From Rhinopomastus cyanomelas (lineage: Eukaryota > Chordata > Aves > Bucerotiformes > Rhinopomastidae), in contig VXBP01004153.1 in the NCBI GenBank assembly GCA_013400115.1, positions 434,789 to 498,788 of the forward strand: a stretch of DNA of 64,000 nt, read 5' to 3'. The notes beneath the pieces were generated by a model. It was not told where the DNA came from, did no database searches, and worked only from the letters and a program-made list of their open reading frames with translations. The position numbers and the translations under genes were made by a program. Positions 36,636 through 46,469 of the stretch are shown piece after piece (within the stretch, counting starts at the first letter, position 1; each line of letters begins with the position of its first letter).

Positions 36636-36754
36636 TCATATAATCATGGAATTTTGTAATTTGGAAAAGACCTTCAAGACCATTGAGTCCAATCATCAAC
36701 CCAACTGTCCCAAGGCCACTGCTGAATCACATCCCTAGGCTCCAGAACTACATG
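36636..36754 (-). mobile_element. CR1 3'-terminal fragment
   Basis: Minus-strand CR1 tail and 3' UTR: ATAATCATGGAATTTTG, then TTGGAAAAGACCTTCAAGAC (36661-36680) and TTGAGTCCAATCATCAACCC (36685-36704). This wording marks a different CR1 subfamily from the long copies. Its inner end is uncertain by 20 bases. Confidence 0.82.
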
Positions 36755-38381
36755 ACTTGGATTAAGACCTTTGTACTGTAGTTATTCCTACCCAGTGTCT
36801 GCCTTTGGTGTTCAGAAACAGACTGGAGTGAGACCATTCTGGAAGATTATGTCTGTGTGCCTCATGCTGAAGAAGGCTGGTGGTGCCAAGAGCAGAGCCC
36901 CAGCATGGGTTAGCCAGGGAATTGCTCATGCCTTGGGGCCACGTGGAGAAACTGGGTGGCTGGCAATAGGAGTCTGCCCTATGGGGAAAGCATCAGGGAC
37001 CAGCACTGCATCCAGACATGAAGAGAAGGAAAATAAATCAGGCAAGGCAAGACTGAGGAATCTGTCGTGCACGCCTGATAAGCACTTCTAATAACTTCTC
37101 TAATAGAGAATTCTTTTTTATTTTATTTAATAAAAGATCTCTGTCTCTGGGCCGCGGTAACCTCATCAAACCCTGGAGTGGTGCACGGAGGGAACTGCTG
37201 TGGGTCAGTGTATGGGAAAATCAAACTGCATATCCCTGATGGAGCCGCACAGTACGGCTGACAGCTAACAAGAAATTAATTTGGAATGCTTTTACTGCTT
37301 GTTTGCTTGCTTGTCATCCTCACTGTTGCTGTAGCTTCCTCTTGGTTTAATTTTTCATATTCTCCCAGCTCATTATGTAATTTATGCAATGTTTTATCTT
37401 TGCTTTCCACAAGGTCCAAGCCCTGCATCCACTTCTGCAGCTTCCGTGAAGGTAGATGTAGGGAGCGGGAAGCCCCTAAGAGTGGATGTTTTGGGATTTG
37501 CTTGTTGGACTAAAAACACTAAATTGTGACCTTCTTACATCTTAAAGGTGCAGGAAGTAGCAGCCAGGGAAAATGGAACTTAAAAGTGTTATTAAAAAGA
37601 ATAAATCTTGAAATTAATCTGGGATTCTTGTCTCTGAATTCTAGATGCTAGCAGCACTTGAGCAGTCTCTTTGGGAAAAATACCATTTCCCTTTATCTCT
37701 GCCAAGTGCTGTTATCAATAAATACAGGAAATACAAGCTGGGATGGTAGTGGATGCTGTAACGGAGCATGTGCAGAGTGTCCCAAGAAAGCCTTTTGTTA
37801 GGATCTTGCTAGGAAAATGGTCAGGGAAAGTCAGTGAAAGGCAATCCCATACTAGCAGAATTACCTCTGACTCATAGCTGACACATTGCAGCTTAAAAAC
37901 ACTTATCTGCAGCAATATAAAACAGGAGAGCTCCTCATCGCACCTTGCACAGGGCTGGGAAGAGGTAGCAGCAAGCACACCCATGTGTCACAGCTCACAC
38001 AGCGATAAGAACACTCTGCCTCTGCTCTCCTCTCTAGGGCCCTGGTTTTCCACAGTATTGGGGCCACTCTGCTGAAGCCCAACCGTTGCAGAGGTAAGAA
38101 GAAGAAAGAGAAAAGATTTCGTTTTCCTTTCCTTGCAACACATTGCAGCCTTTTCCCCCATCAGCCACAGGACCTAGAGTGCTTAGATCCTTTAAAGGAA
38201 GGAATTTCTGAGTTCATGTACCCAAAGGAGTTACTAAACTTAAGAAGAGTTACTAAATTAAGAAGAGGGACATCAGTAGATATCTACAAGCCAGAAAGCT
38301 TTCTTGTACAATTTTGATGCAAAATCTGCTCTTGGTTTGAGTAATGATGAAATCTCATGTATGCTCAGGTATTTTGTATTC
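36755..38381. other. Single-copy DNA with one candidate exon
   Basis: No CR1. AATAAA is present at 37129-37134 just before a short CpG-containing segment (37150-37260), possibly an old LTR or transcript end. A segment at 38038-38093 has strong splice-site consensus on both sides. No other coding evidence. Confidence 0.45.
38038..38093 (+). other. Candidate internal exon (splice-signal based)
   Basis: A long pyrimidine-rich run (38018-38035) ends in AG at 38036-38037. Fifty-six bases later the sequence reads CAGAG followed by GTAAGAAG (GT at 38094-38095), a near-ideal 5' splice site. Two of three forward frames are open through the segment, and 56 bases would shift phase. I do not recognise the peptide. 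It may be an exon of a coding or non-coding transcript, or a chance pair of sites. Confidence 0.2.
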
Positions 38382-39246
38382 TAGAATCATAGGGTTGGAA
38401 GGGACACCCAAAGGCCATCTAGTCCAACCCACCTACAACAAGCAGGGCCATCACTCACCAGATCAGGTTGCCCAGAGCCCCATCCAGCCTGACTTTGAAT
38501 GGCTCCAAGGATGGGGCATCTATCCCATCTCCAGGCAGCCTGTTCCAGGGGTCCACAACCCTCAGATTCAACAACTTGTTCCTCCCGTTCAGCCTCATTC
38601 TGCCCTTTTCCAGCTTCAAGCCACAACCTGTCATCCTATCATTCCCTGCCCTTGCAAACAGCCCTCTCCAGCCTTCAGACACCCACTTTTAGAGGTTCGA
38701 AGGTTGCTATCAGGTCCCCTCAGAGTCTTCTCCTCTTTAGTCTCAACAACCCCAAATTCCTCTGCCTGTCCCTGCAGCAGTGGCCTCCTCTGGACCCGCT
38801 CCATCAGGTCCCTGTCCTTCCCTCACTGAGGCTCAAGCTTGATGCAGGACTCCAGGTGAGGTCTCACCAGGGCAGAGCAGAAAGGCAGAATCTTCTGTCT
38901 TGATCTGCTGGCCATGCTGTTTTTGATGCAGCCCAGGATGTTGGTGGCCTTCTGGGCTGGAATTGCACACTGGTGGCTCCTTTTCAGCTTCTCATCCACC
39001 AACACACATAAGTCCTTTCTCAGAGGGCTGCTCTCCAGCAGATCTTCCGTCAGCCTGCATTGATACTGCTTGTTGTCCCGGCCCAGAGGCAGGACCCCAC
39101 ACTTGGCTTTGTTGAACCTCATGAAGTTCCCCTGGGCCCATTTCTCCACCCTGTCCAGATCCCTTGGGATGACCTCCTGTCCCTGTGGCCTACTGACTGC
39201 ACCATCCAGCTTGATGTCATCTGCAGACTTGTTGAGGGTGCAGAAT
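38382..39246 (-). mobile_element. CR1 copy (3' end to RT catalytic region)
   Basis: Minus-strand CR1 of about 865 bases, starting with a worn tail and GGGTTGGAAGGGACACCCAA (38392-38411) and ending near the FADD box (39246-39215 region reads SADDIKLDGAV, with Phe-Ala replaced). The minus frame at 39494-38823 (223 codons) includes RDLDRVEKWAQGNFMRFNKA and KCGVLPLGRDNKQYQCRL. The C-terminus is interrupted by several indels. An older, distinct subfamily from the long copies: MSEGWRGLFARAGNDRMTGC wording. Confidence 0.93.
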
Positions 39247-39330
39247 GGATTTAGAGCAAAATGGATTGGAAAAAGGAGTTCATGCACTGAGAATTTGCAG
39301 ATGCATCTGAAAATGGGGAGGAAGATGATG

Positions 39331-39386
39331 TCTGGATGGACTAAATGATCTCTAGAGGTCCCTTCCAAGCCCTGCCATTCTATGGA
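39331..39386 (+). mobile_element. Very short CR1 3' tail fragment
   Basis: GGATGGACTAAATGATCTCT, then AGAGGTCCCTTCCAAG and one CATTCTATG. Only the last 55 bases of a CR1, 85 bases from the end of the minus-strand copy. Confidence 0.75.
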
Positions 39387-40024
39387 GGATGTGTGTGTGT
39401 ACTGGAGGTGAGTACCAGGAATCAGGTAATGCATCTGCAATGAAAACTGTGTGATTCCAACATCCCTCCTGCCTCTTGGATATATTCTCCCCATACAGCA
39501 GCAGGTTTACCCTGTCTGTCTGTTTGAACAGATCTCCTAGGCCTGGATAACAGGAAAAGCTTTTCCCTTGATTGGTGAAACACTATCACCTAACACCAAA
39601 CTTTTTCCTTCGACTCAGTTAGCAAAGCCTCGGATGAGTAGCAGGTAGCAAAGGCTAAACCTCTCCAGATGAAGTGAATTCCCCTGCACCAACATGGTAC
39701 AGACCTCCCTGCCCTTAAACACAAATGGCAGAGTTTCTCCACATGCATTCTGCATGGGAAAGGACACACATCTCATTAAACCCAGTCAATCTTCCTGGCG
39801 CCCTTTCCTTCCAACTATCTCAGCTCTTCTGAAATGTATTGATCAGTGCTGCTGAGCCCCGGACAAAGGTCAGGTTGCAGGGCTTGTCTGCTTTGATCTG
39901 AAGGCTTTTTTTGAGTAGGCACTGCAGCTGCCCTTGCTGTACTCTCAGCAGAATGGGTTGCATGTACCCTCTCTGACAAAGACCCCTCACTGCTCATCTG
40001 AGACACAGGTAAAGCATTTAGTGT
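39387..40024. other. Single-copy spacer
   Basis: No repeat or gene seen except a short GT run at 39391-39400. Confidence 0.5.
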
Positions 40025-40527
40025 AGAATCACAGACTGGTGGGGGTGGGAAGGGACCTCTGGAGATCATCCAGTCCATCCCCTCTCAGAGCAGGATCCCC
40101 TAGAGCAGATCACACAGGAATAGCCCAGGAGGGTCTGGGATGTCTCCAGAGCAGAGAACCCACAACCTCTTCTAGCAGCCTGAGCCAGGGCTCTGCTGCC
40201 CTCACAGAGAAAAAGCTTTTCGTTCTGTTCAAATTCAACCTCCTGTCTGTGCCCAGTATCCCTTCTTCTGTCACTGGGCACCACCAAGAAGAGCCTGGTC
40301 CCATCCTCCAGACCCTTTAGATAGTTATAAGCAGTGAAGAGGTCTGCCCTCACTCTCCTCTCCAGGCTGAACAGCCCCAGCTCTCTCAGCCTCTCTTTGT
40401 AAGGCAGATGTTCCAGCTCCTTGAGCATCTCCATGGCTCTGTGCTGGGCTCTCTCCAGCTCACATTCCCCCTTGAACTGGAGCCCAGAACTGGAAGCAGT
40501 ATTCCAGATGAGGCTTCACAAGGACCA
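40025..40527 (-). mobile_element. CR1 3' end and ORF2 C-terminus
   Basis: Minus-strand CR1 starting with one GAATCACAGA octamer and GGGAAGGGACCTCTGGAGAT (40046-40065). The 122-codon frame at 40434-40066 covers MEMLKELEHLPYKERLRELG and LFSLERR, then the 3' region. It is 5'-truncated near the codons for LVRPHLEYC. Confidence 0.92.
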
Positions 40528-42004
40528 GTCCTAAGTTTACAGCCATCTCTTCAATAGACCCGTGGGTTTGGAGGGAGACACCACAGCCGGTGGATCCAGG
40601 GATTTTCTCTGCCAGCCTCAGCCGTGTGCTTCACGCTGGAAGGTGAGGAACACATTCTGCTGTATGGGAAAATGTGGAGAAAACTGGTTTGTGTCTGGTA
40701 ACGCTAGAGGCAGGGAACCCTTGGGGAACTCCTGGCTTACATCAAGGGGATAATGTGACACAGCTTCTCTGTGGGGTTTATCTTCCCATGCTGCACCGAT
40801 GCAGGGTGAAAACTCTTCCTGGCCTATCCAACCCAGTTCTTCCTTATGGGATCTAAAATATTATTATATATGGATATGTATCTAAATCTTAAAATCACTC
40901 AAGCCTTGCATCCTGAATTAGAAAGTTATTTACATTTCTAGAAGTTAGGGTTCCCATGACAAACTCAGGCCCAAGCAAAGCAGCTTCCAGGCCTTTTCCC
41001 ATGCAGGAGGCTCTCAGACTCATAAATATCAACAGCAAAAGCTTTCTCTAATATTTATCTTTATCCCGCCTTTTTTATTATTAGATTGATGGAATGTAGT
41101 CTTCTGCCTCCACTGTACTTACTAGTCTTCCTCTCTGGGGCAAGACTATTCCTCCTAACCTTCCCTTCATGTATATTCAGATCCTTTTAATGAACGTTGG
41201 CAAAAATGGGCACTTCTGCCCCACCACCACTGGGATAAAGCTGTTCTCTGCCTCCACCTGTCTGCCAGGACCATTTAAAATCTCAAATAATGGAAAATGT
41301 CACACGGTTTTCCCCTGGCTTAGGAGAAACAACCCACTGGCTTGGTCCTTACCTGGAAGTTCATTTCCTGGCTTTTCTGTGACCCTTTGGGCAAAAATTT
41401 ATGCCACAAGTTCTTGGTTTAGCTTTCACTAGCTTATCAGCCTCACAGTGCTCCCCTCACTCATGCTGCACAGTGAGATCAGGAGCACTGACAGTTGGGC
41501 ACTGACATCATCAGCTAATAATCACCTGCCTATCCTGTAAAACTGGACATGCGTGTTGTAGAAATTTAGGGCAAGGAGCAGAGCTAAATCAGGCAAGGAT
41601 AAAGAGTCTGGACTCCAGGAACTATCAATCCAGTGAGTGACACCTGCAAATTAGCCAGTGTGGCCCAAAGGCAACACCAGTGACAACGAGAGGAGCCCTG
41701 CCAAGCCCATACCCCACTCCCTTGGCACACTTTCAGCACATCTCTTTAGACAGGATTGTGATAAATGAATAAAGGCATTTCTTTTCTCCTAAGAGCCTGG
41801 CAAATGAACATTCATGGGGGTATTTAACTCTAAAGCTTTACCAAAAATCACATCCTGGCACGGCCTTGTTCCCAAAATCTTCCTTGTGAATTTGTCTATC
41901 AGGGAAGTTGCCTGCATCACCCCTCCCCTGGTACCTTCTCAGTGCAGAGACCAGGTTATTTCTCTTCTCCTTCAGAGAGGCTGCCATAGGAGGGAAGAAT
42001 TGCC
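40528..42004. other. Single-copy DNA, no gene recognised
   Basis: No repeat, exon or RNA gene recognised. Confidence 0.55.
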
Positions 42005-42262
42005 TGAAGGGGTCAGTCTCTTCTCCTGTTACTTGTGACAGGACAAGAGGAAATGGCCTCAAGTTGCCCCAGAGGAGGTTTAGATTTGACCACAGAGTGG
42101 TCAGGGGCTGGAACAGGCTGCCCAGGGATGGAGGGAGTCAAGTCCCTGGAGGGGCTAAAAAAATTAGATATGGTGGATGAGTGGGCAGGGTGGAGTTGGG
42201 ATGATGGTTGGATTTCATGATCTTGGAGTTCTCTTCCAACTTCAATGATTCTGTGATTCCAC
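42005..42262 (+). mobile_element. CR1 3' end
   Basis: Plus-strand CR1 3' region: GAAATGGCCTCAAGTTGCCC (42049-42068), GGAACAGGCTGCCCAGGGAT (42110-42129) and the tail ATGATTCTGTGATTC near 42245-42258. It has an internal deletion in the block before GTCAGGGGCTGG. Confidence 0.9.
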
Positions 42263-44675
42263 GGAGTGGAATATTTTCCTCTCAAGTGTGTGAGTGTGTG
42301 TTTGTGTGTTAAATCCTTTGGTATTTTGTTGGCTTTTTTCTCTCCCCGTGCATTGAAAGCTGATAGGGAATAAAAGCCCTTTGTGTACAGAAACATCACA
42401 CTAGGGCTCTAAGGGGATCCCCTCGGATAAAAGGTAGCAGAGAAATGTAAATATATTCCTTGGATGAGCCCTCTGGTTTAGCATGTGGATTTTTCAATTG
42501 CATTTCCTTGGCAAAGTCCCCAGCCCAGGCTCTCTGATTACACTAATTCACACGTAATCTCTCTGAGACACTCTGTACAAGGGTGGGAGATCCCACCGAG
42601 CACCGCCTGCTCCCAGCTCCTGTTTGCTTACCCTGAGCAGTGTCCTTCAGAGCGATTCTGCTGCATGGGCAGGGCAGGTGGGGTTCAGTGGGGAGTGCGC
42701 TGGGTTTTGCAAGCTGCCCCCTAACTATTCAGGGGAAATAAAACAGAATTGTTTTTCTGTTTGTTCTTGTCTGCAATACAAACTGAACTTTAAGCAAATA
42801 AACAAAGCTGACCATTATGTAATCTGCTTTTTATTCAGCATCTGCGTTTCAGAATGCAAATCTCGGGAAGGCTTTGATTACAGAAACTGGGACACTTGCA
42901 ACCTTGACAACAATTTCAGACGTGAGCTGAATGCCAGGCAGAGGAGTGCGAGCAGATATAGGGTCCCAGGGGCCTCTTCAACAATCCCTCTGGGACCTCA
43001 AACTCCTGTGGTTATTTGGGTACAGACCTGCTGGAAACGACTGCTTGAATGATGTTATGCACTTATATTTTAATGAACAGAGCAGATTAAACCACAGCTC
43101 CCATTCTGCCTCTACGGAATGTACTCAGAGCATCTACCATGTGTGAGCTTCCACCTTCAGCAGGACTAACCCATATTCTGACAGGTAACCCATACTCTAT
43201 ATAAAACCCATATTCTGTACAAAAATGATATTTTAGGTCTAGCCATAAAATGTAAATATACAGCTCTCCTATCCTCTACCTGACCCAATCACACTGGAGT
43301 TACCTCGGGCAAGCTCTCAGGATCGTCCTGCTGAGGACAGAGCAATGTCTCATCCTATTTTGTGGTTTCTTCCTCTGCTCCAGAACTTGGTATCAGCTGG
43401 CAAAGTGCTTTTACCAGCACTCTTTTCCACTTTCCCCTGTATTGTGTAATTAACAGATGTCATCCATCACCTCTGTACCCAACATCTATCATGATTTAAA
43501 ATGAGCATGGCCTTACACATCAGCACCACATACATCAGCAGCTGCTGATCAAGGGGAAATGTACATCCAGCTTTGGGAAGGGTCTACAGGCAAACCCAGA
43601 TTACAGGGATTAGGCACGGAACTGTTTCACACACTGCATTATCCCTGGACATAACTTAATCCCATTTCCTGAAGTAGGTGAGCTGAAGCTGTGCCCTGTA
43701 GATGTTTGCCTCCACTCTAGGGATAACTCCAATTTCTGCGCACTGCAATGAATCGCGTACAGGACACTGCAACGACCTTGCATCTGCCCGGCCATATGTG
43801 ATATTGAGCCAGACGTCACACTGTCCCAGCGCCTGTGGTACTCAAGGAAAAGAACTACACTTCTCTTGTGGTGTCCAATCAGCATAAGAAAACCCTTCCG
43901 GGCTATTCAGAAACCAGCTGATCCTGAAACTTTTCACCACAAAGTGCTGTTCTTAGTGCAGCCACAAACACCTTTATTTCTTCTTCTCTTCTTACTCTAA
44001 TTATTCCCATTCTGCTCTAAACCCAGATGTGAGTCTGCCAGTACAGCTCTCATCTGCAGAACCTCAGTGATGAGCAGTCATTAAGAATAACATCTCTGCA
44101 GTGTCTTCCTATCCTGAGCACCTTTCCCAAATGCCACTGTGTGTTGCCAGCTGTGCGTGCAGATCATGTGTGTTCCCACTCTTCTCCTCCCTGAAGGCAG
44201 GTCCATATCCATCCCTGGATCAATGTGGGCATCTCTAATTCATGGCGGCTTCTAGATCCAGATGCTGACTTTTCTGCACCCTTTACTCTTCTCTTTCATG
44301 GAGCTGTCATTTTGTTCTTGTACCTTCTGGTGTCCTTTCCCCATATTCTGACATTTCAGCTGGCACCTGTTCGAGGTTCTACTGCTGCTTTGTCATCGCT
44401 TCTCTTCTGCTTCCTCACTTTGGCCCCTGGCTTTTTCTTTCCAGCCTTGTATTTGCAGCACAAAATACCCCACATAGCTCCTCTGGAAGAACAGTCTAGG
44501 GCTCCTGATTTCAGCTTTGCTTCTGACAGAGCATGAGCTCTCTTCCTGCCAGGGACATACACAGTTCACCCTGTGGGGTCCCTGTTATCTGCATCAGGGA
44601 GCAGTAGAGCCGCTCTTTTATATGCATTTAGCTCTAATTTTGTTTGCAAGAGCTTCGTTATGTAGCTGTAGCGGG
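42263..44675. other. Single-copy DNA, no gene recognised
   Basis: A GT-rich run follows the CR1 tail at 42285-42310. The rest has no recognisable repeat or coding signature. The plus frame 42624-43052 (142 codons) shows no domain. A second frame at 44225-44536 (103 codons) is hydrophobic but also anonymous. Confidence 0.5.
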
Positions 44676-44875
44676 TGGAGAAGAGAAGGCTCCAGGGGGA
44701 CATTAGAGAAGCTTCCAGAATCTGAAGAGGCTCCAGGAAAGCTCCATCTCTGGAAGTGTCAAGGCCAGGTTGGGTAGGGCTCTGGGCAACATGGTCTGGT
44801 GAGAGGTGTCGCTGCACATGGCAGGAGTTGGGACTAGGTGAGCTCTGAGATCCCAGCCTAAGCCGTAGGGCACAC
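44676..44875 (+). repeat. 200-base near-identical duplicate of a CR1 3' end (copy 1)
   Basis: Matches 45488-45687 over exactly 200 bases at a constant offset of 812, with no indels and about three differences, all transitions (near 44727, 44799 and 44839). It has the same internal CR1 deletion as copy 2. It is therefore a copy of that locus rather than an independent insertion. Its right edge is followed immediately by a single N at 44876. Confidence 0.93.
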
Positions 44876-44876
44876 N
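44876..44876. other. Single ambiguous base (N)
   Basis: A lone N exactly at the right boundary of the first 200-base duplicate, which points to an assembly join. Confidence 0.95.
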
Positions 44877-45183
44877 AAATGCGAGTCCTCCCCTACCTGT
44901 AAGTCAAGTCTGATCTTTTTACCTAGCATCAGATGTAGTGACAAGCAGGAAAATTATGTTTGCTGGGCTGTTGATTCACACATCCCCTTCGGTATTGAGA
45001 GACCTGTTTCTTTTGCACAACCTGAAAGCAAGGAGCCTGTTGTGGCCTTTAGGTCCCAACTTATTTGTTGGTATCTTTCATTTTACCTTAATGAGACCCT
45101 CCGTGAATGGAGGCTGTAGTCAGGCTGGGCCTATTCTTCTTCTTCAGCCACAAGAGTGATGGCTAATGAGAACACAATCCCAA
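44877..45183. other. Spacer between the two duplicate copies
   Basis: No gene or repeat recognised in about 300 bases. Confidence 0.5.
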
Positions 45184-45687
45184 GGAGAAGGGCTTGAGGG
45201 TGTTGGCAGATAAGAAGGTAAACATGAGCCAGGAGTATCTGAGTGCAGCCCAGAAGGCCAACCATAGCCTGGGCTAGACCAAAAGAAGTGTCACCAGCAG
45301 GTCAGGAAGGCACTCTCCCCCCTCTGCTCTGCTTTTGAGACCTCACCTGGAGTCCAGTTCTGGAGCCCCCAGTACACTAAGGACATGGAATGGCTGGAAT
45401 GACACCTGAGGATGGACATGAGGATGATTAGAGGTCTTCAGCACCTGTGCTGTGGGGACAAGCTGAGGGAGTTCAGGCTGTTCAGCCTGGAGAAGAGAAG
45501 GCTCCAGGGGGACATTAGAGAAGCTTCCAGAATCTGAAGAGGCTCCAGAAAAGCTCCATCTCTGGAAGTGTCAAGGCCAGGTTGGGTAGGGCTCTGGGCA
45601 ACATGGTCTGGTGAGAGGTGCCGCTGCACATGGCAGGAGTTGGGACTAGGCGAGCTCTGAGATCCCAGCCTAAGCCGTAGGGCACAC
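45184..45687 (+). mobile_element. CR1 fragment with internal deletion (contains duplicate copy 2)
   Basis: Plus-strand CR1 from the region encoding KGLRVLADKK-like wording through the C-terminal blocks (CTCCCCCCTCTGCTCTGC at 45314-45331; AGGCTGTTCAGCCTGGAGAA at 45475-45494). It then jumps near 45530-45550 to the terminal 3' region, lacking about 250 bases of consensus. Ends without a clear octamer. Its last 200 bases are repeated at 44676-44875. Confidence 0.9.
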
Positions 45688-46084
45688 CATCATCTTGCCA
45701 ATGCTCCCCATTCCGAAGTTCCTACTCTGGTCCTGTAGGTAGATGGGGATAAGGGTGGATGGTGAGTGTCCCTTGGAAGGAGTGGTAGGAAAGAAGGGAG
45801 TGGCTTTTTGGAGGAAGAAGAGTTAGAAGAAGTGAGCACTTTTCCCAGCTTTGAAAGACAGGTGGGTCCAGGAACAGTTGTGTATGCTTGACATGCTAAA
45901 AACATTGAGAAAAGAAGATGCCAAGGAGCTGAAGAATGGAAGGGTGAGGAAGCCAGCCCATGTGTAGCAGTGAGCTTTTACACTAAGAAATGAGAGGACT
46001 GGAGAGGAAAAGAAAGCAAGAAAGAAAGCTCCATGTTCACTGGGAAAGAAGATGATTTGGGGACAGTGGTAGTAGAGGCTACAC
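45688..46084. other. Purine-rich spacer
   Basis: Rich in GGA/GAA/AAG words (for example 45780-45835 and 45990-46060). No gene recognised. It lies directly upstream of the truncated 5' end of the next long CR1. Confidence 0.5.
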
Positions 46085-46370
46085 ACAAGGGGTGAAACAC
46101 TGCTTCACGGCATTAGGATGTTTGGTGAAAGACTCTGAGGCACAAATTACATTCTGTTCATTACTTCAATTTTGGGGTGAGGACATAGGCCAGAATAGAA
46201 GGACTCGGTCCATTAACGCCTGGCTACAAGACTGGTGTTACAGGCAGGGCTTTGAGTTCTTTCAGACACCAGACCCAGCAAATAGTATGGGAGGGGTTTA
46301 TCTCAGAGGGGAAAAAGGTTTCTGGGGCAGGAGTTGGCAGGACTCATTCAGAGGACTTTAAAATAGATTT
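46085..46370 (+). pseudogene. CR1 ORF1 C-terminal remnant (esterase-like domain)
   Basis: The open frame 46092-46361 includes LGCLVKDSEAQITFCSLLQF followed by WGEDIGQNRRTRSINAWLQD and WCYRQGFEFF. It extends further than the same domain at 4555, which stops after INAWL. This is the C-terminal half of the SGNH-type esterase domain of CR1 ORF1. At the position of the final D-x-x-H box this copy reads GGVY, so the Asp and His expected from the family are replaced. Upstream ORF1 sequence is absent. Family assignment is from known CR1 biology. Activity is lost. Confidence 0.7.
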
Positions 46371-46469
46371 GAGGAGGGGTGGGATAGTTGATGAGTGAAC
46401 ACCAGTGGGACAGAGCTCTGGTGTTAAGAAAAACCAGGTGGCCTCTCACTGTCCTAGGTTGAAATTCGA

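Noticed and set aside
42624..43052. 142-codon plus-strand open frame
   Set aside because: Translation has no known motif and no start context. Neighbouring sequence offers no gene structure.
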